From Bacteroidota bacterium (lineage in GTDB: Bacteria > Bacteroidota > Bacteroidia > Bacteroidales > Paludibacteraceae): DNA of 64,000 nt. Below, in pieces: positions 53,214 to 61,929 of this stretch; the first letter of the stretch is position 1; each line of letters starts with the position of its first letter. The notes below the pieces were generated by a model. It did no database searches. It saw only the letters and a program-made list of their open reading frames with translations, and was not told the origin of the DNA. A program made the translations under genes and the position numbers. The stretch covers positions 1 through 64,000 of the forward strand of contig JAEWUM010000028.1 in the NCBI GenBank assembly GCA_023459355.1, given 5' to 3'.

Positions 53214-54707
53214 TTAATCAAAATGCGGCAATTCAAAGTCCATTTTCACTGACAAGTTAAAACGCTTAGAAACAATTGTTCTAACCGTTTCCTTCATGCC
53301 GAACTCATCGATTAACTTCAAATAAAATGAAAGTTTGTCTGTCAAGCCCGGAATCTCATTCAGGTTTTCACCCCAGATAAATTCAGCAGCCAAGACGCAC
53401 TGGGCAATCATATCGAAGTTATTGGTTGTCCAGAGAATTTTCAACAGATCCACAATTGCTTTATCATCGTTGGGAATTATATCCGTATTTCCCCGTTTCC
53501 CTCCTTTATAATAAGTTATGATAGCTGCTAATCCCAACACCAAACCTACCGGAAGTTCGCCTTTTCTTTCCAGATATATCTTTAATCCCGGCAAATCCCG
53601 GGTTTTAAATTTCGGGAAGGAATTCAGCATGATACTGGTCAGAAAATGATGCACAAAAGGATTATTAAAACGTTCAACCACGTCATTCGCAAATTTTTTC
53701 AATTCTTTCTGAGGCAAGTCGAGTGTGGCAATCAGCTCCTTGTACATCACCATATAGACATACTTTGAAATCACATCATCACGCAAACATTCTTTAACAA
53801 TGTTCAGTCCCGCCAAATAACCTACCGGAGCCAACACGGTATGCGGACCATTCAGCAGTGTAACTTTCCTTTCGTGATAAGGTTTTTCATCCGGTACAAA
53901 TAACACATTCAAACCGGCTTTATCAGCAGGAAATTCTTTGGCCACATTTTTGGGCGCTTCAATTACCAGCAAATGGAAAATTTCAGCCTTTACAACCAAT
54001 TTATCTTCAAACTGAATGCGTTCCTGAATTTCATTAATCGTTTCACGCGGATATCCCGGCACAATACGATCTACCAAAGTCGAATACACTCCGCAGGCTG
54101 TATCAAACCAATTTTTAAATGCAGCCCCAAGCTCCCACAACTCAATATATTGATGAATACACTTCTTTAACTCCGTTCCGTTGTGGAAAATCAATTCACA
54201 TGGAAAAATAATAAATCCTTTGTCAGAAGCTCCGTTGAATGTTTTGAAGCGATGATAAAGCAACTGTGTCAGTTTACCCGGATAAGAAGAAGCGGGGGCA
54301 TCATCCAGTTTACATGCCGGATCAAAAGCGATACCCGCCTCAGTTGTATTTGACACAATAAAACGCATTTCAGGATTCTCGGCAAGTTTCAGATAATCTG
54401 CGAACTGCTCATACGGGTTCAAGGAGCGACTAATCACATCAATCAGTTCAACACTATCAACGATATTGGCATGGTCAATTCCCTGCAAATTCACATGATA
54501 CAAACCATCCTGTTCATTCAACACATTAATCATTCCCTGTGGAAGGGGCTGAACCACTACCACACTGGAGTTAAAATCCACATTCTTGTTCATGCGGTAT
54601 ACCATCCAGTCGATAAAAGCACGTAAAAAGTTTCCTTCTCCAAACTGAATAATTCGCTCGGGGTACACCTGAGCTTGCTGAGCCGTTTTTCTGTTTAATC
54701 TTTCCAT
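53214..54707 (-). CDS. uxaB: Tagaturonate reductase (altronate oxidoreductase)
   Basis: The 497-aa NAD-dependent enzyme reduces D-tagaturonate to D-altronate in galacturonate breakdown. It is a member of the mannitol dehydrogenase group: ERIIQFGEGNFLRAFIDWMVYRMN (cofactor side), VSNTTEAGIAF, ELIFHNGTELKKCI, VDRIVPGYPRE, and KVTLLNGPHTVLAPVGYLAG with the catalytic Lys and Asn-x-x-His region. HLLVIEAPKN is typical of UxaB rather than UxuB. First gene of the hexuronate run; the 131-base gap before it has no clear promoter box, only a weak GATAT/ATATC inverted pair. Confidence 0.95.
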   Translation of the reverse strand: MERLNRKTAQQAQVYPERIIQFGEGNFLRAFIDWMVYRMNKNVDFNSSVVVVQPLPQGMINVLNEQDGLYHVNLQGIDHANIVDSVELIDVISRSLNPYEQFADYLKLAENPEMRFIVSNTTEAGIAFDPACKLDDAPASSYPGKLTQLLYHRFKTFNGASDKGFIIFPCELIFHNGTELKKCIHQYIELWELGAAFKNWFDTACGVYSTLVDRIVPGYPRETINEIQERIQFEDKLVVKAEIFHLLVIEAPKNVAKEFPADKAGLNVLFVPDEKPYHERKVTLLNGPHTVLAPVGYLAGLNIVKECLRDDVISKYVYMVMYKELIATLDLPQKELKKFANDVVERFNNPFVHHFLTSIMLNSFPKFKTRDLPGLKIYLERKGELPVGLVLGLAAIITYYKGGKRGNTDIIPNDDKAIVDLLKILWTTNNFDMIAQCVLAAEFIWGENLNEIPGLTDKLSFYLKLIDEFGMKETVRTIVSKRFNLSVKMDFELPHFD

Positions 54708-54838
54708 TAAAAATTTAAATAATAACTAATACCTATATTGTTAAAAAATCTTCTTTAAAATTACACCCTTCGTATGCCTTGTTTATCAGAAGTATATGCG
54801 ATATTTCCCTACGGATATCTCATTTTGGATACATGCAA

Positions 54839-55906
54839 TCAATCCCTGAAATCCATATAATACTCAATGTTTTCTTTCATTAAAATATCAATTGGCATAT
54901 AATTGATTTTTTGTACCTCTTTGTGAAATATAAGTTCGTTACACATGTCACGCACTGTAAAGTACGCCTGCTTATCCGGACGTTGTGCAATAAGATAAGA
55001 AATAACCCCCTTTTTCAGATAGTCAATATTTTCCTGTAAGAGATCGTATCCCAACAACAAAACATCCTGACGTTCGATTGCTGTGAGGAACTTTGCTAAA
55101 CGAAATACTTTAGAATTAAAGGTGATTGCAGCTTTTAAGTCCGGATGACTTTCAAATGTCTGATGAAGTATTAACCGATTATCTTCTTCATTATCGTCAG
55201 TTAATTCCACACTAACTAGTTTGTAACTGTTTTTTTGTTCATTCAGGTATTTTACAAATCCCTGATAACGGCTCTCAGTCTGATTTGAATAAGATTCTCC
55301 CTTCCTTTTCATCCTTATTACAAGCATCTTAGAATTAAAAGGCAACGAATCAGCAAGTAGTTTAGCTCCGATATAACCACTCTGAGATGAATGCTGACCA
55401 TAATAAGTCAAAAATGGCACTTCTTCAATTAAGGAGTCGATAAATGAAAAAGGGATATTACGTTTATATAATTCATCAGTTAACCTGATTGTTTTTTGCC
55501 TGAAGATAGGCGCAATGAAAACAGCATCAGGAGTATCCTCAAGTACTGTATTTGAAACAGCAGTGAAAGAATGTTGGTCGTACTGATCAAAATATCGTTT
55601 TTCAACATCAACATGATAATGAGAAAATTCTCTTAAAGCCTGATCAAATCCACTATCAACACTCTGCCAGTAATCGCCAACGCTATGTGATGGTATGATA
55701 CAGATAAACCGGTATTGTTTTCTGGATGCAAGTGATCGTGCTAAGATATTTGGAGAGTAGTCGATTTCATGCAGAACTTTCTCAACAGCTTCACGACTTT
55801 TCTGAGAAACTTCGCCTCTGTTATGTAACACCCGATCCACTGTACCTTCTGATACACCAGCCATGACAGCTATATCTTTAATTCGAATTTTATCATTTTT
55901 TTTCAT
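54839..55906 (-). CDS. LacI-family transcriptional regulator
   Basis: The 355-aa regulator opens with a LacI helix-turn-helix (IRIKDIAVMAGVSEGTVDRVLHNRGEVSQKSREAVEKVLHEIDYSPNILARSLAS, residues about 7-61). A periplasmic-binding-protein-like effector domain follows, ending with a VISYLIAQRPDKQAYFTVRDM segment. The SEGTVDRVLHNRGEV recognition helix is typical of the Bacteroidetes type. It lies directly upstream of uxaB in the same direction, so a hexuronate or KDG is the likely effector. Several palindromic TGTG-x-CACA motifs just upstream suggest it binds its own promoter. Confidence 0.93.
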   Translation of the reverse strand: MKKNDKIRIKDIAVMAGVSEGTVDRVLHNRGEVSQKSREAVEKVLHEIDYSPNILARSLASRKQYRFICIIPSHSVGDYWQSVDSGFDQALREFSHYHVDVEKRYFDQYDQHSFTAVSNTVLEDTPDAVFIAPIFRQKTIRLTDELYKRNIPFSFIDSLIEEVPFLTYYGQHSSQSGYIGAKLLADSLPFNSKMLVIRMKRKGESYSNQTESRYQGFVKYLNEQKNSYKLVSVELTDDNEEDNRLILHQTFESHPDLKAAITFNSKVFRLAKFLTAIERQDVLLLGYDLLQENIDYLKKGVISYLIAQRPDKQAYFTVRDMCNELIFHKEVQKINYMPIDILMKENIEYYMDFRD

Positions 55907-55926
55907 TGTTTATATCTTTTATTTAC

Positions 55927-56048
55927 TGTGTATACAATGTTATTTCCCTTCAAAGAAAACCTGTCGTGTGCGTACACAGTTAACACACGACAAAATTAAT
56001 ATTATTTTTTACATTACAAAATAAATTATCTGTTCGTGTTCGGACACG
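55927..56048. promoter_or_regulatory. Cluster of candidate LacI-type operators
   Basis: Three palindromic motifs lie upstream of the regulator: TGTGTATACAAT (55927-55938, GTATAC core), TGTCGTGTG (55962-55970) with CACACGACA (55984-55992), and CGTGTTCGGACACG (56035-56048, six of seven positions pair). LacI-family operators are palindromes with a central CG or nearby, and self-regulation is common. Function is inferred; the other 275-base gap content shows nothing else. Confidence 0.35.
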
Positions 56049-56181
56049 GCGCAAACAAGACTAACATCCAACAGTATAACAGACTGATTATAAACAAACT
56101 AACAAAACAGAAACAATTGAACTATGATGATTTTTTTAACAATAAAAAACAAATTAAATATCTGACTTATATGAAAGTAAA

Positions 56182-59100
56182 TCAGATTGAATTTCCCTGG
56201 TGTTTTTGCCTGTATTCAGATGGTGTGGTACCGAACTTTTGTTTGAAACAACGACTGAAATAGCGGGGATCTTCAATTCCCACCCTGTATGAAATCTCAG
56301 AGACAGTATATTGAGTATTACGAATATATTCAGCTGCTCTTTCAAAGCGGATTTCTCTTACAAATTCAACAGGTGAAAATCCGGTCAGACTTTTCAGTTT
56401 ATTGAAAAATACCGTTCGGCTCATTCCCAGTTCTGAAGCCAGGAAATCAATATTCAATTCAAAATTATCGAGATTATCATTCATCAGTTTGATTAACTTT
56501 TGCATAAACAACTCTTCCTGCGAGCTGATTTCAAGTGGCGGTAAACTGAAATCCGGTCGTGGAGACAACATCTGAGAGCGATAAAACTGCTGAAGTTGTG
56601 AACGTTGATTCATCAGATTCTCAATTCTAGCATGTAGAAATGCGGAACTGAAAGGCTTTGTAATATAATCATCCGCTCCGGCTTTCATTCCTGCAAGTTT
56701 ACTTTCCATATCTGTGACAGCAGTAAGCAGAATTACCGGAATATGAGACGTCCGCTTATCTTCTTTAATTTTATCAAGCAACTGTAATCCATCCATTTCC
56801 GGCATACGCAAATCTGCAATGATGAAATCCGGCATCAGGCGCTCTATCTTCTCCCACCCTATGAGTCCGTTTTCGGCTTCTTCCACCCGATAGTTGTTTT
56901 TCAGGCTGTTTCTCAGAAAATGCCGTAGTTCTTCATTGTCCTCAACGACTAAAATCAGTGGAATCACATTGCTGTGATGCGAATGGGCGTTATCATTATC
57001 TTCCGTACTTTTCGTATTAGTTACACTTTCGATTTCACTTATATAACCAGACCTGGCCTGATCAGCCATAATGATATCCACATCACCGGCAAAATGCTCA
57101 ATCCCCTGTCTGAACTCAATTTCAAATGTACTTCCTTTACCCGGCTGACTCTCAACCCTAATATTGGCATGATGTAAATCAACCAGTTTCTTTACGAGAT
57201 CGAGACCGATACCCGTGCTTTTCTGTGCAATATTGCGTAAAGCAGGCACCGAAAAAAATCTATCGAAAATAAAATTGATTTTTTCCTGCGCGATGCCAAT
57301 TCCTTCATCAATTACAGAGAGGACAGCCATATTTTGCCTGATGGAAGTTTTAACTGTAATCGACTTTCCGGAGGCTGTAAATTTAAACGCGTTTGACAAC
57401 AGGTTATAAATAATAGAATCAAATCGCTCTGGATCCAGCCAGATCCTCAAATGGTTTGTTTCATCTACAATCTTAAAATTGATATCCTTTGTATGGGCGG
57501 TTTCCATGAAGTTGTTGGCCGAATTTTTCACAAACTCTCCAAAGTTGATCTCTTCAACAGTCAATCGCATTTTATTATTCTGTAACTTACGGAAATCCAG
57601 GATTTGATTGATGAGTCCCAAAACGCGATCAAGGTTACGCCTAACAAAGGTAAGCTGCTCTTTGATACCGGAATCGAGATTTTCCTGTAACAAATTGTCA
57701 ACCGGCAAAGAAATGAGTGTGAGCGGAGTTCTCAACTCATGGGAAATATCGGTAAAGAAACGTAACTTCATGTCAGTCATCTGTTTCTCAATCTGTACAT
57801 TATGTTTCAGCTTATAGATAGTAAGGATAATCATCAGTGTAAGTCCGAAAATCAGCAGCACAAATACTACATACAGGAAACGAGCAAAACCGGACTGCCA
57901 GAATGAGGGCAGCATTTTCAACCTGATCGACCGTTCGTTTTCCAGCCAGATGCCTTCGCTGTCTGTCGATTTAACATAAAACTTATAATCGCCGGGAGGC
58001 AAAGCCGTATAAGTTGCAAAATGTTTATTTCGCACATAATTCCAGTCTTTATCAAAACCATCCAGCTTATAAGCATATTGAATTTTATCCGGTGCACGCA
58101 TATCAAGTGCGGCAAATTCGATTGTAAATACGTTTTGCCGGTGATTGAATATCAGTTCGTCTGTTTCATCAAGTTGTGTTTTAAGTAAAGTATTATCACT
58201 GATGGTCACTTCCCTGTTAAACAACAATAATTTGGTAAACACGAGAGGCGCATCAATTTTTTTACGCACGACAGCTTCGGGTCTGAAGAGATAGAAGCCT
58301 GATTTAGAACCTAAACATATTTCACCGGACTGAAGAGAACAGGCAGAAGCCTCTGAGAATTCCACATTTTCAAGTTCATTACCTTTTCCAAACACCTCAA
58401 TATCGTTTGTTTTTTTATTGAACTTCACGATAGAATTATCAGTGGTAAGCCATAAATAACCCTGTTTGTCATCGACAATGGTATAAACCACATTATTGGG
58501 CATACCCACAGAACGATTATATATCTCAAATTCAGGAAACTTTTCACCCCTACTCCGGCTTTTGAGTTTATTAAGTCCACCGCCAAAAGTTCCAAACCAC
58601 ATTTCCGACTCCTCACTTTCATATATACAGTGAATATCATTAGCTCCCAGACCATTGGATTTGTTTTCGTTGTTATTATAATAATGGAAATGGATACTCC
58701 CGGGGTCGTCAAACTTACTGCTGAAAAGCACAAAACCTTCGGTAGTTGCTACCCATATCTGATCTTTTGAATCCACAAAAACCTGTCTTACCCTGGAACA
58801 GTTGGCAATAGGATAATTTTTCAGATCATTATACGCATGAATAAAGCGAATATTGCCATTTTTTTGTTCCAGCAAATGCAATCCTCCACCAAAAGTAGCA
58901 GCCCAGATACGACCCGCTTTATCCTGTGTAACAGAATAAAAATCATTATGAGCCGGTGAATAGGGATCACCGGATTTGTGCACAAAGTTCTCAATGGTAT
59001 AGGCATTCCCGCTTCCTTTCTTTTTCAGGAGAAATAAACCCTGACGTTTCGTTGCCAACCAAATATTTCCCGTTTGATCCTGAAAAAAATTGTACACGAA

Positions 59101-60570
59101 TAATTCTTTTCTGCCACCCGGCTTAATGGTTCCATCGGCATTGAGTGAACCTATTTTCTTACGTTCTGCGTCAAAAACATGCACGGTACCGTCTTTTGTA
59201 GCCACCCACAACCTATTCTCTCTATCTTCAAAAATCGCCCTGGTTTCATTCGTAATGCTATAGACCGAATTATCCTGTAATAAATAATGATTAAAGTAAT
59301 CGGGCAGAAAAGTACACTTGAAAATTCCATTCCCACGATTGGTACTGATCCACAATACACCCTGAGCATCAGACAACACATGGTTCACACCATAAGAAAA
59401 CAGCACATTGATGTCTTCATTATAGGCACTGTTAAAGGGTACCAACTTACCATTCACCCTGTCGAACCACGAAAAAGTACCAAAATAAGGCTGAATCCAG
59501 AGCATGTCTTTTTCATCTTCGAAAATAAGATAATTAGGATTGGTAATTTGTCCCTCGTTTATTTTAGTAGTTATGTAAGCAATTTTTTTGTTTTGTGCAT
59601 TAAAGTGCAGCACACCATGCGATTTAATGCCAAGCCAGATTTCGCCGGCTCTGTCAATGTACACATCCTGTATATCATTCGTGATCATTGCCGGATATTT
59701 ATCCTTCGTAAAGTGCTGCAAATCATCCCGGAGGACATCATAACTAAAGAAACCGTTATTATCAGCAGTAAACAAATAATTTCCGGGAGAAAAATTGACC
59801 ATTTTCCTTATCTGCGCAGGTTTATTTAATTCAATTGTTTTGAAATTTCTATTACGCTTTTCATAGTGAATAATTTTACCCTTACTCCCGAATAATATCC
59901 TTTTATCACTTTCAACATGGGTATAAAATGGTTGTTTTTCCAGATAAAATGTTTTTTTTCCGGTATTCTCAAAAAGTGCAATCCCTCCGGCAGTAAGTAT
60001 CCAAACATTCTTTTCCCTATCTTCAAAAATATCGTTTACTTTGTCATCGGGTAAGTGTTGCCCGCGTTTTTCAAGATGCTCCACAGATAGCTTATGAGTA
60101 ACCGGATCTGTTGTGACTTTCAAGCATCCGTTATTATGGGTAGTCAACCAGATAGCACCTGAAGGAAGGAAAAAGAGTTCATCTATTTTGTTGTTTACCT
60201 GTAAACCGCCGGGATGTATTATCCGTATAAACTCTTCTGTTGAAGGGTCTAACCGGTAGACAAAATCATCGTATGTTTTAATCCAGATGTAGCCCCAGTT
60301 GTCTTCCTTAATAAGCAGAATCCTGTTACTCAAAACCGTTTGTCGTTGTTCAGGCTTAGAATTATAAATGGTAAAATTATAGCCGTCGAATTTATTCAGG
60401 CCATCACGTGTTCCGAGCCACATATAACCTTTGCTGTCCTTCATCATGGCTGTGATACCATTCTGAGACAGGCCATTATCTGAGGTATAATGAGAAAAAG
60501 AGAACTGAAATTGTGCTTCTACAGAAAAAGACAATGCTATAAGTAAAATAAAAATAAGTGCTTTATTCAT
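56182..60570 (-). CDS. Hybrid two-component system regulator (sensor kinase-response regulator-AraC)
   Basis: About 1462 residues from MNKALIF, chosen because a good signal peptide follows (the frame is open ten codons further up). The periplasmic sensor has about 14 regulator-propeller repeats (DGLNKFDGYNFTIYN, GYIWIKTYDDFVYRLDPS, SEMWFGTFGGGLNKL) and a Y_Y_Y domain (LDGFDKDWNYVRNKHFATYTALPPGDYKF). A transmembrane helix lies near residue 905, HisKA with FFTDISHELRTPLTL near 940, HATPase (GIGIAQEKINFIFDRF, TGIGLDLVKKLVDLH) near 1100, a receiver with Asp in IADLRMPEMDGL near 1250, and a C-terminal AraC helix-turn-helix ending near VGIEDPRYFSRCFKQKFGTTPSEYR. Such proteins sense a glycan oligomer and switch on a utilisation locus. 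Confidence 0.95.
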   Translation of the reverse strand: MNKALIFILLIALSFSVEAQFQFSFSHYTSDNGLSQNGITAMMKDSKGYMWLGTRDGLNKFDGYNFTIYNSKPEQRQTVLSNRILLIKEDNWGYIWIKTYDDFVYRLDPSTEEFIRIIHPGGLQVNNKIDELFFLPSGAIWLTTHNNGCLKVTTDPVTHKLSVEHLEKRGQHLPDDKVNDIFEDREKNVWILTAGGIALFENTGKKTFYLEKQPFYTHVESDKRILFGSKGKIIHYEKRNRNFKTIELNKPAQIRKMVNFSPGNYLFTADNNGFFSYDVLRDDLQHFTKDKYPAMITNDIQDVYIDRAGEIWLGIKSHGVLHFNAQNKKIAYITTKINEGQITNPNYLIFEDEKDMLWIQPYFGTFSWFDRVNGKLVPFNSAYNEDINVLFSYGVNHVLSDAQGVLWISTNRGNGIFKCTFLPDYFNHYLLQDNSVYSITNETRAIFEDRENRLWVATKDGTVHVFDAERKKIGSLNADGTIKPGGRKELFVYNFFQDQTGNIWLATKRQGLFLLKKKGSGNAYTIENFVHKSGDPYSPAHNDFYSVTQDKAGRIWAATFGGGLHLLEQKNGNIRFIHAYNDLKNYPIANCSRVRQVFVDSKDQIWVATTEGFVLFSSKFDDPGSIHFHYYNNNENKSNGLGANDIHCIYESEESEMWFGTFGGGLNKLKSRSRGEKFPEFEIYNRSVGMPNNVVYTIVDDKQGYLWLTTDNSIVKFNKKTNDIEVFGKGNELENVEFSEASACSLQSGEICLGSKSGFYLFRPEAVVRKKIDAPLVFTKLLLFNREVTISDNTLLKTQLDETDELIFNHRQNVFTIEFAALDMRAPDKIQYAYKLDGFDKDWNYVRNKHFATYTALPPGDYKFYVKSTDSEGIWLENERSIRLKMLPSFWQSGFARFLYVVFVLLIFGLTLMIILTIYKLKHNVQIEKQMTDMKLRFFTDISHELRTPLTLISLPVDNLLQENLDSGIKEQLTFVRRNLDRVLGLINQILDFRKLQNNKMRLTVEEINFGEFVKNSANNFMETAHTKDINFKIVDETNHLRIWLDPERFDSIIYNLLSNAFKFTASGKSITVKTSIRQNMAVLSVIDEGIGIAQEKINFIFDRFFSVPALRNIAQKSTGIGLDLVKKLVDLHHANIRVESQPGKGSTFEIEFRQGIEHFAGDVDIIMADQARSGYISEIESVTNTKSTEDNDNAHSHHSNVIPLILVVEDNEELRHFLRNSLKNNYRVEEAENGLIGWEKIERLMPDFIIADLRMPEMDGLQLLDKIKEDKRTSHIPVILLTAVTDMESKLAGMKAGADDYITKPFSSAFLHARIENLMNQRSQLQQFYRSQMLSPRPDFSLPPLEISSQEELFMQKLIKLMNDNLDNFELNIDFLASELGMSRTVFFNKLKSLTGFSPVEFVREIRFERAAEYIRNTQYTVSEISYRVGIEDPRYFSRCFKQKFGTTPSEYRQKHQGNSI

Positions 60571-60600
60571 ACGATTAGACTTTTTTTCTATTTGTCGCAT

Positions 60601-60971
60601 GGAACTCTCGATGAACTGATTTAATCATACACACAGGTGTAATAATTGATTAAATCAGTTCATGTTCGTTTCATATTGATATTTAAGATTTCTTTGAACA
60701 GCAGAACCTTATACAACATTAAACAATAATGAAATATCAATTGTTATTGTAACAGATTGAATTTTCAGGACTTAATGTTGATGTTCGCTTTGAATAATGC
60801 AAAAATAAACAATTCAGGGGCAAAACAATCTATTTTGGGAAAGGAAAACACCAGCTTGTCAAAAAATACACAGTTTTAATTAATTTCTCCACATCTGATA
60901 AACAGAACAAACTTACATTTGCAATATCAAAAAACAACACAAAATTTATTAATCATTAAAAATTAATCATT
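60601..60971. promoter_or_regulatory. Divergent control region with a 17-bp inverted repeat
   Basis: This 371-base gap lies between the HTCS gene and the secreted-protein gene. ATGAACTGATTTAATCA (60611-60627) pairs perfectly with 60647-60663, and the spacer has an inner TACAC-ACAG-GTGTA pair (60628-60641). It sits 41 bases before the chosen HTCS start, so it is in the leader RNA or the promoter. A candidate HTCS -7 box TATTTTTG is on the minus strand at 60800-60807, and TACATTTG (60914-60921) is a candidate -7 box for the plus-strand gene. No coding sequence is visible in the gap. Confidence 0.5.
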
Positions 60972-61754
60972 ATGAAAAAAACATTACTTATCATTTCAAC
61001 GTTAGTAGTTGCTTTGAATCTTGGTGCAACTGTCTATACCTTTGACGTAACACCAACTGTGACAAAAACAGCTTCTCCATATGCTGTTGGCGATGTTTTC
61101 TTAAGTGGATCTGATATTTGTTTAAACGCAACAACTTCTACAAATGATGATGTCTGGTATCCTATTTTCGCAAATCCTTCAAGTAACGGACTATCATACA
61201 GTTATAAGGATAATGAAACCAATATTTCTTCAGGCAAAAAAGCTGTTGTATATAAAGCTTCAGAAAATGCTTTTGTATTTGATGGATCTAATCGAAAAAT
61301 GAAAATTTCCGGACTCACTGTTGGCGATAGAATTTATATGAGCATCGGCTCCAAAGGAGGCACTCCTCACACTTTTTCTGTTACCGGAGCTACTGCAGAT
61401 GCAAGCAATCCAGCATTATCTGCTAAAGGCGAGAATTACTCATATTCTAATTGGTATTACACCGCTACAGCAACAGATGTGATATTTGTAGTTTCAGCAG
61501 GTGGAAGTATAATTCAAACCATCAAAACAGGAGCTGATGTTACCAGCTCTGTCAACCAGGTTCTTGCCGATAAAGGTATTTCATACAACGGCAATGAAAT
61601 TGTGAACCGCGACAAGATAGCCATAGAAATTTATGATGTATTAGGCAAAAGAATTGCCGCTTCAAACAACAACATCTCCGTTACCAATTACGACAAAGGT
61701 GTTTATTTTGTTCGTGCAGCAGGTTCTAAAGAAACCTTGAAGTTCAACAGGTAA
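60972..61754 (+). CDS. Small secreted protein with T9SS sorting domain
   Basis: The 260-aa protein has a signal peptide (MKKTLLIISTLVVALNLGATV), a beta-rich domain at about residues 22-185 (NISSGKKAVVYKASENAFVFDG, KMKISGLTVGDRIYMSIGSKG) and a C-terminal T9SS sorting domain (IAIEIYDVLGKRIAASN, NYDKGVYFVRAAG, ending ETLKFNR). Similar beta modules occur as appendages on secreted pectate lyases and related enzymes in this phylum, but no catalytic domain is present here. Divergent from the HTCS gene, so it may be a target of that regulator. Specific function unknown. Confidence 0.75.
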   Translation: MKKTLLIISTLVVALNLGATVYTFDVTPTVTKTASPYAVGDVFLSGSDICLNATTSTNDDVWYPIFANPSSNGLSYSYKDNETNISSGKKAVVYKASENAFVFDGSNRKMKISGLTVGDRIYMSIGSKGGTPHTFSVTGATADASNPALSAKGENYSYSNWYYTATATDVIFVVSAGGSIIQTIKTGADVTSSVNQVLADKGISYNGNEIVNRDKIAIEIYDVLGKRIAASNNNISVTNYDKGVYFVRAAGSKETLKFNR

Positions 61755-61761
61755 ATATAAC

Positions 61762-61797
61762 CAACTATAGTGAGGGGCTTCATTACTATAGTTGTTT
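61762..61797. terminator. Terminator-like hairpin after the secreted-protein gene
   Basis: CAACTATAGT (61762-61771) pairs perfectly with ACTATAGTTG (61785-61794), followed by TTTG. It ends the plus-strand gene 8 bases after its stop. Confidence 0.55.
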
Positions 61798-61921
61798 GTT
61801 AGAATCAAGTTTGTTAATCAAGTTGGGGTTGGTGCTTTCACTAAAATGGTTGTTAGAATCAAGTTGTTAATCAAGTTAAGTTATTTCTGTTTATCCATTT
61901 AACTTGATTAACAACTTGATT
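61797..61921. repeat. Direct and inverted repeat cluster between convergent genes
   Basis: TGTTAGAATCAAGT-type units occur at 61797-61824 and 61851-61877, differing by one T. The second pairs with the inverted copy at 61899-61921 in a 23-bp stem (AATCAAGTTGTTAATCAAGT and following). The cluster lies only 8 bases before the end of the downstream minus-strand gene, so it may serve as its terminator or be a repeat element. Confidence 0.6.
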
Positions 61922-61929
61922 TCATCATA

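Noticed and set aside
54708..54838. LacI operator before uxaB (GATATCCGTAGGGAAATATC on the minus strand)
   Set aside because: It is a weak partial palindrome and does not resemble the GTGT/ACAC motifs upstream of the regulator.
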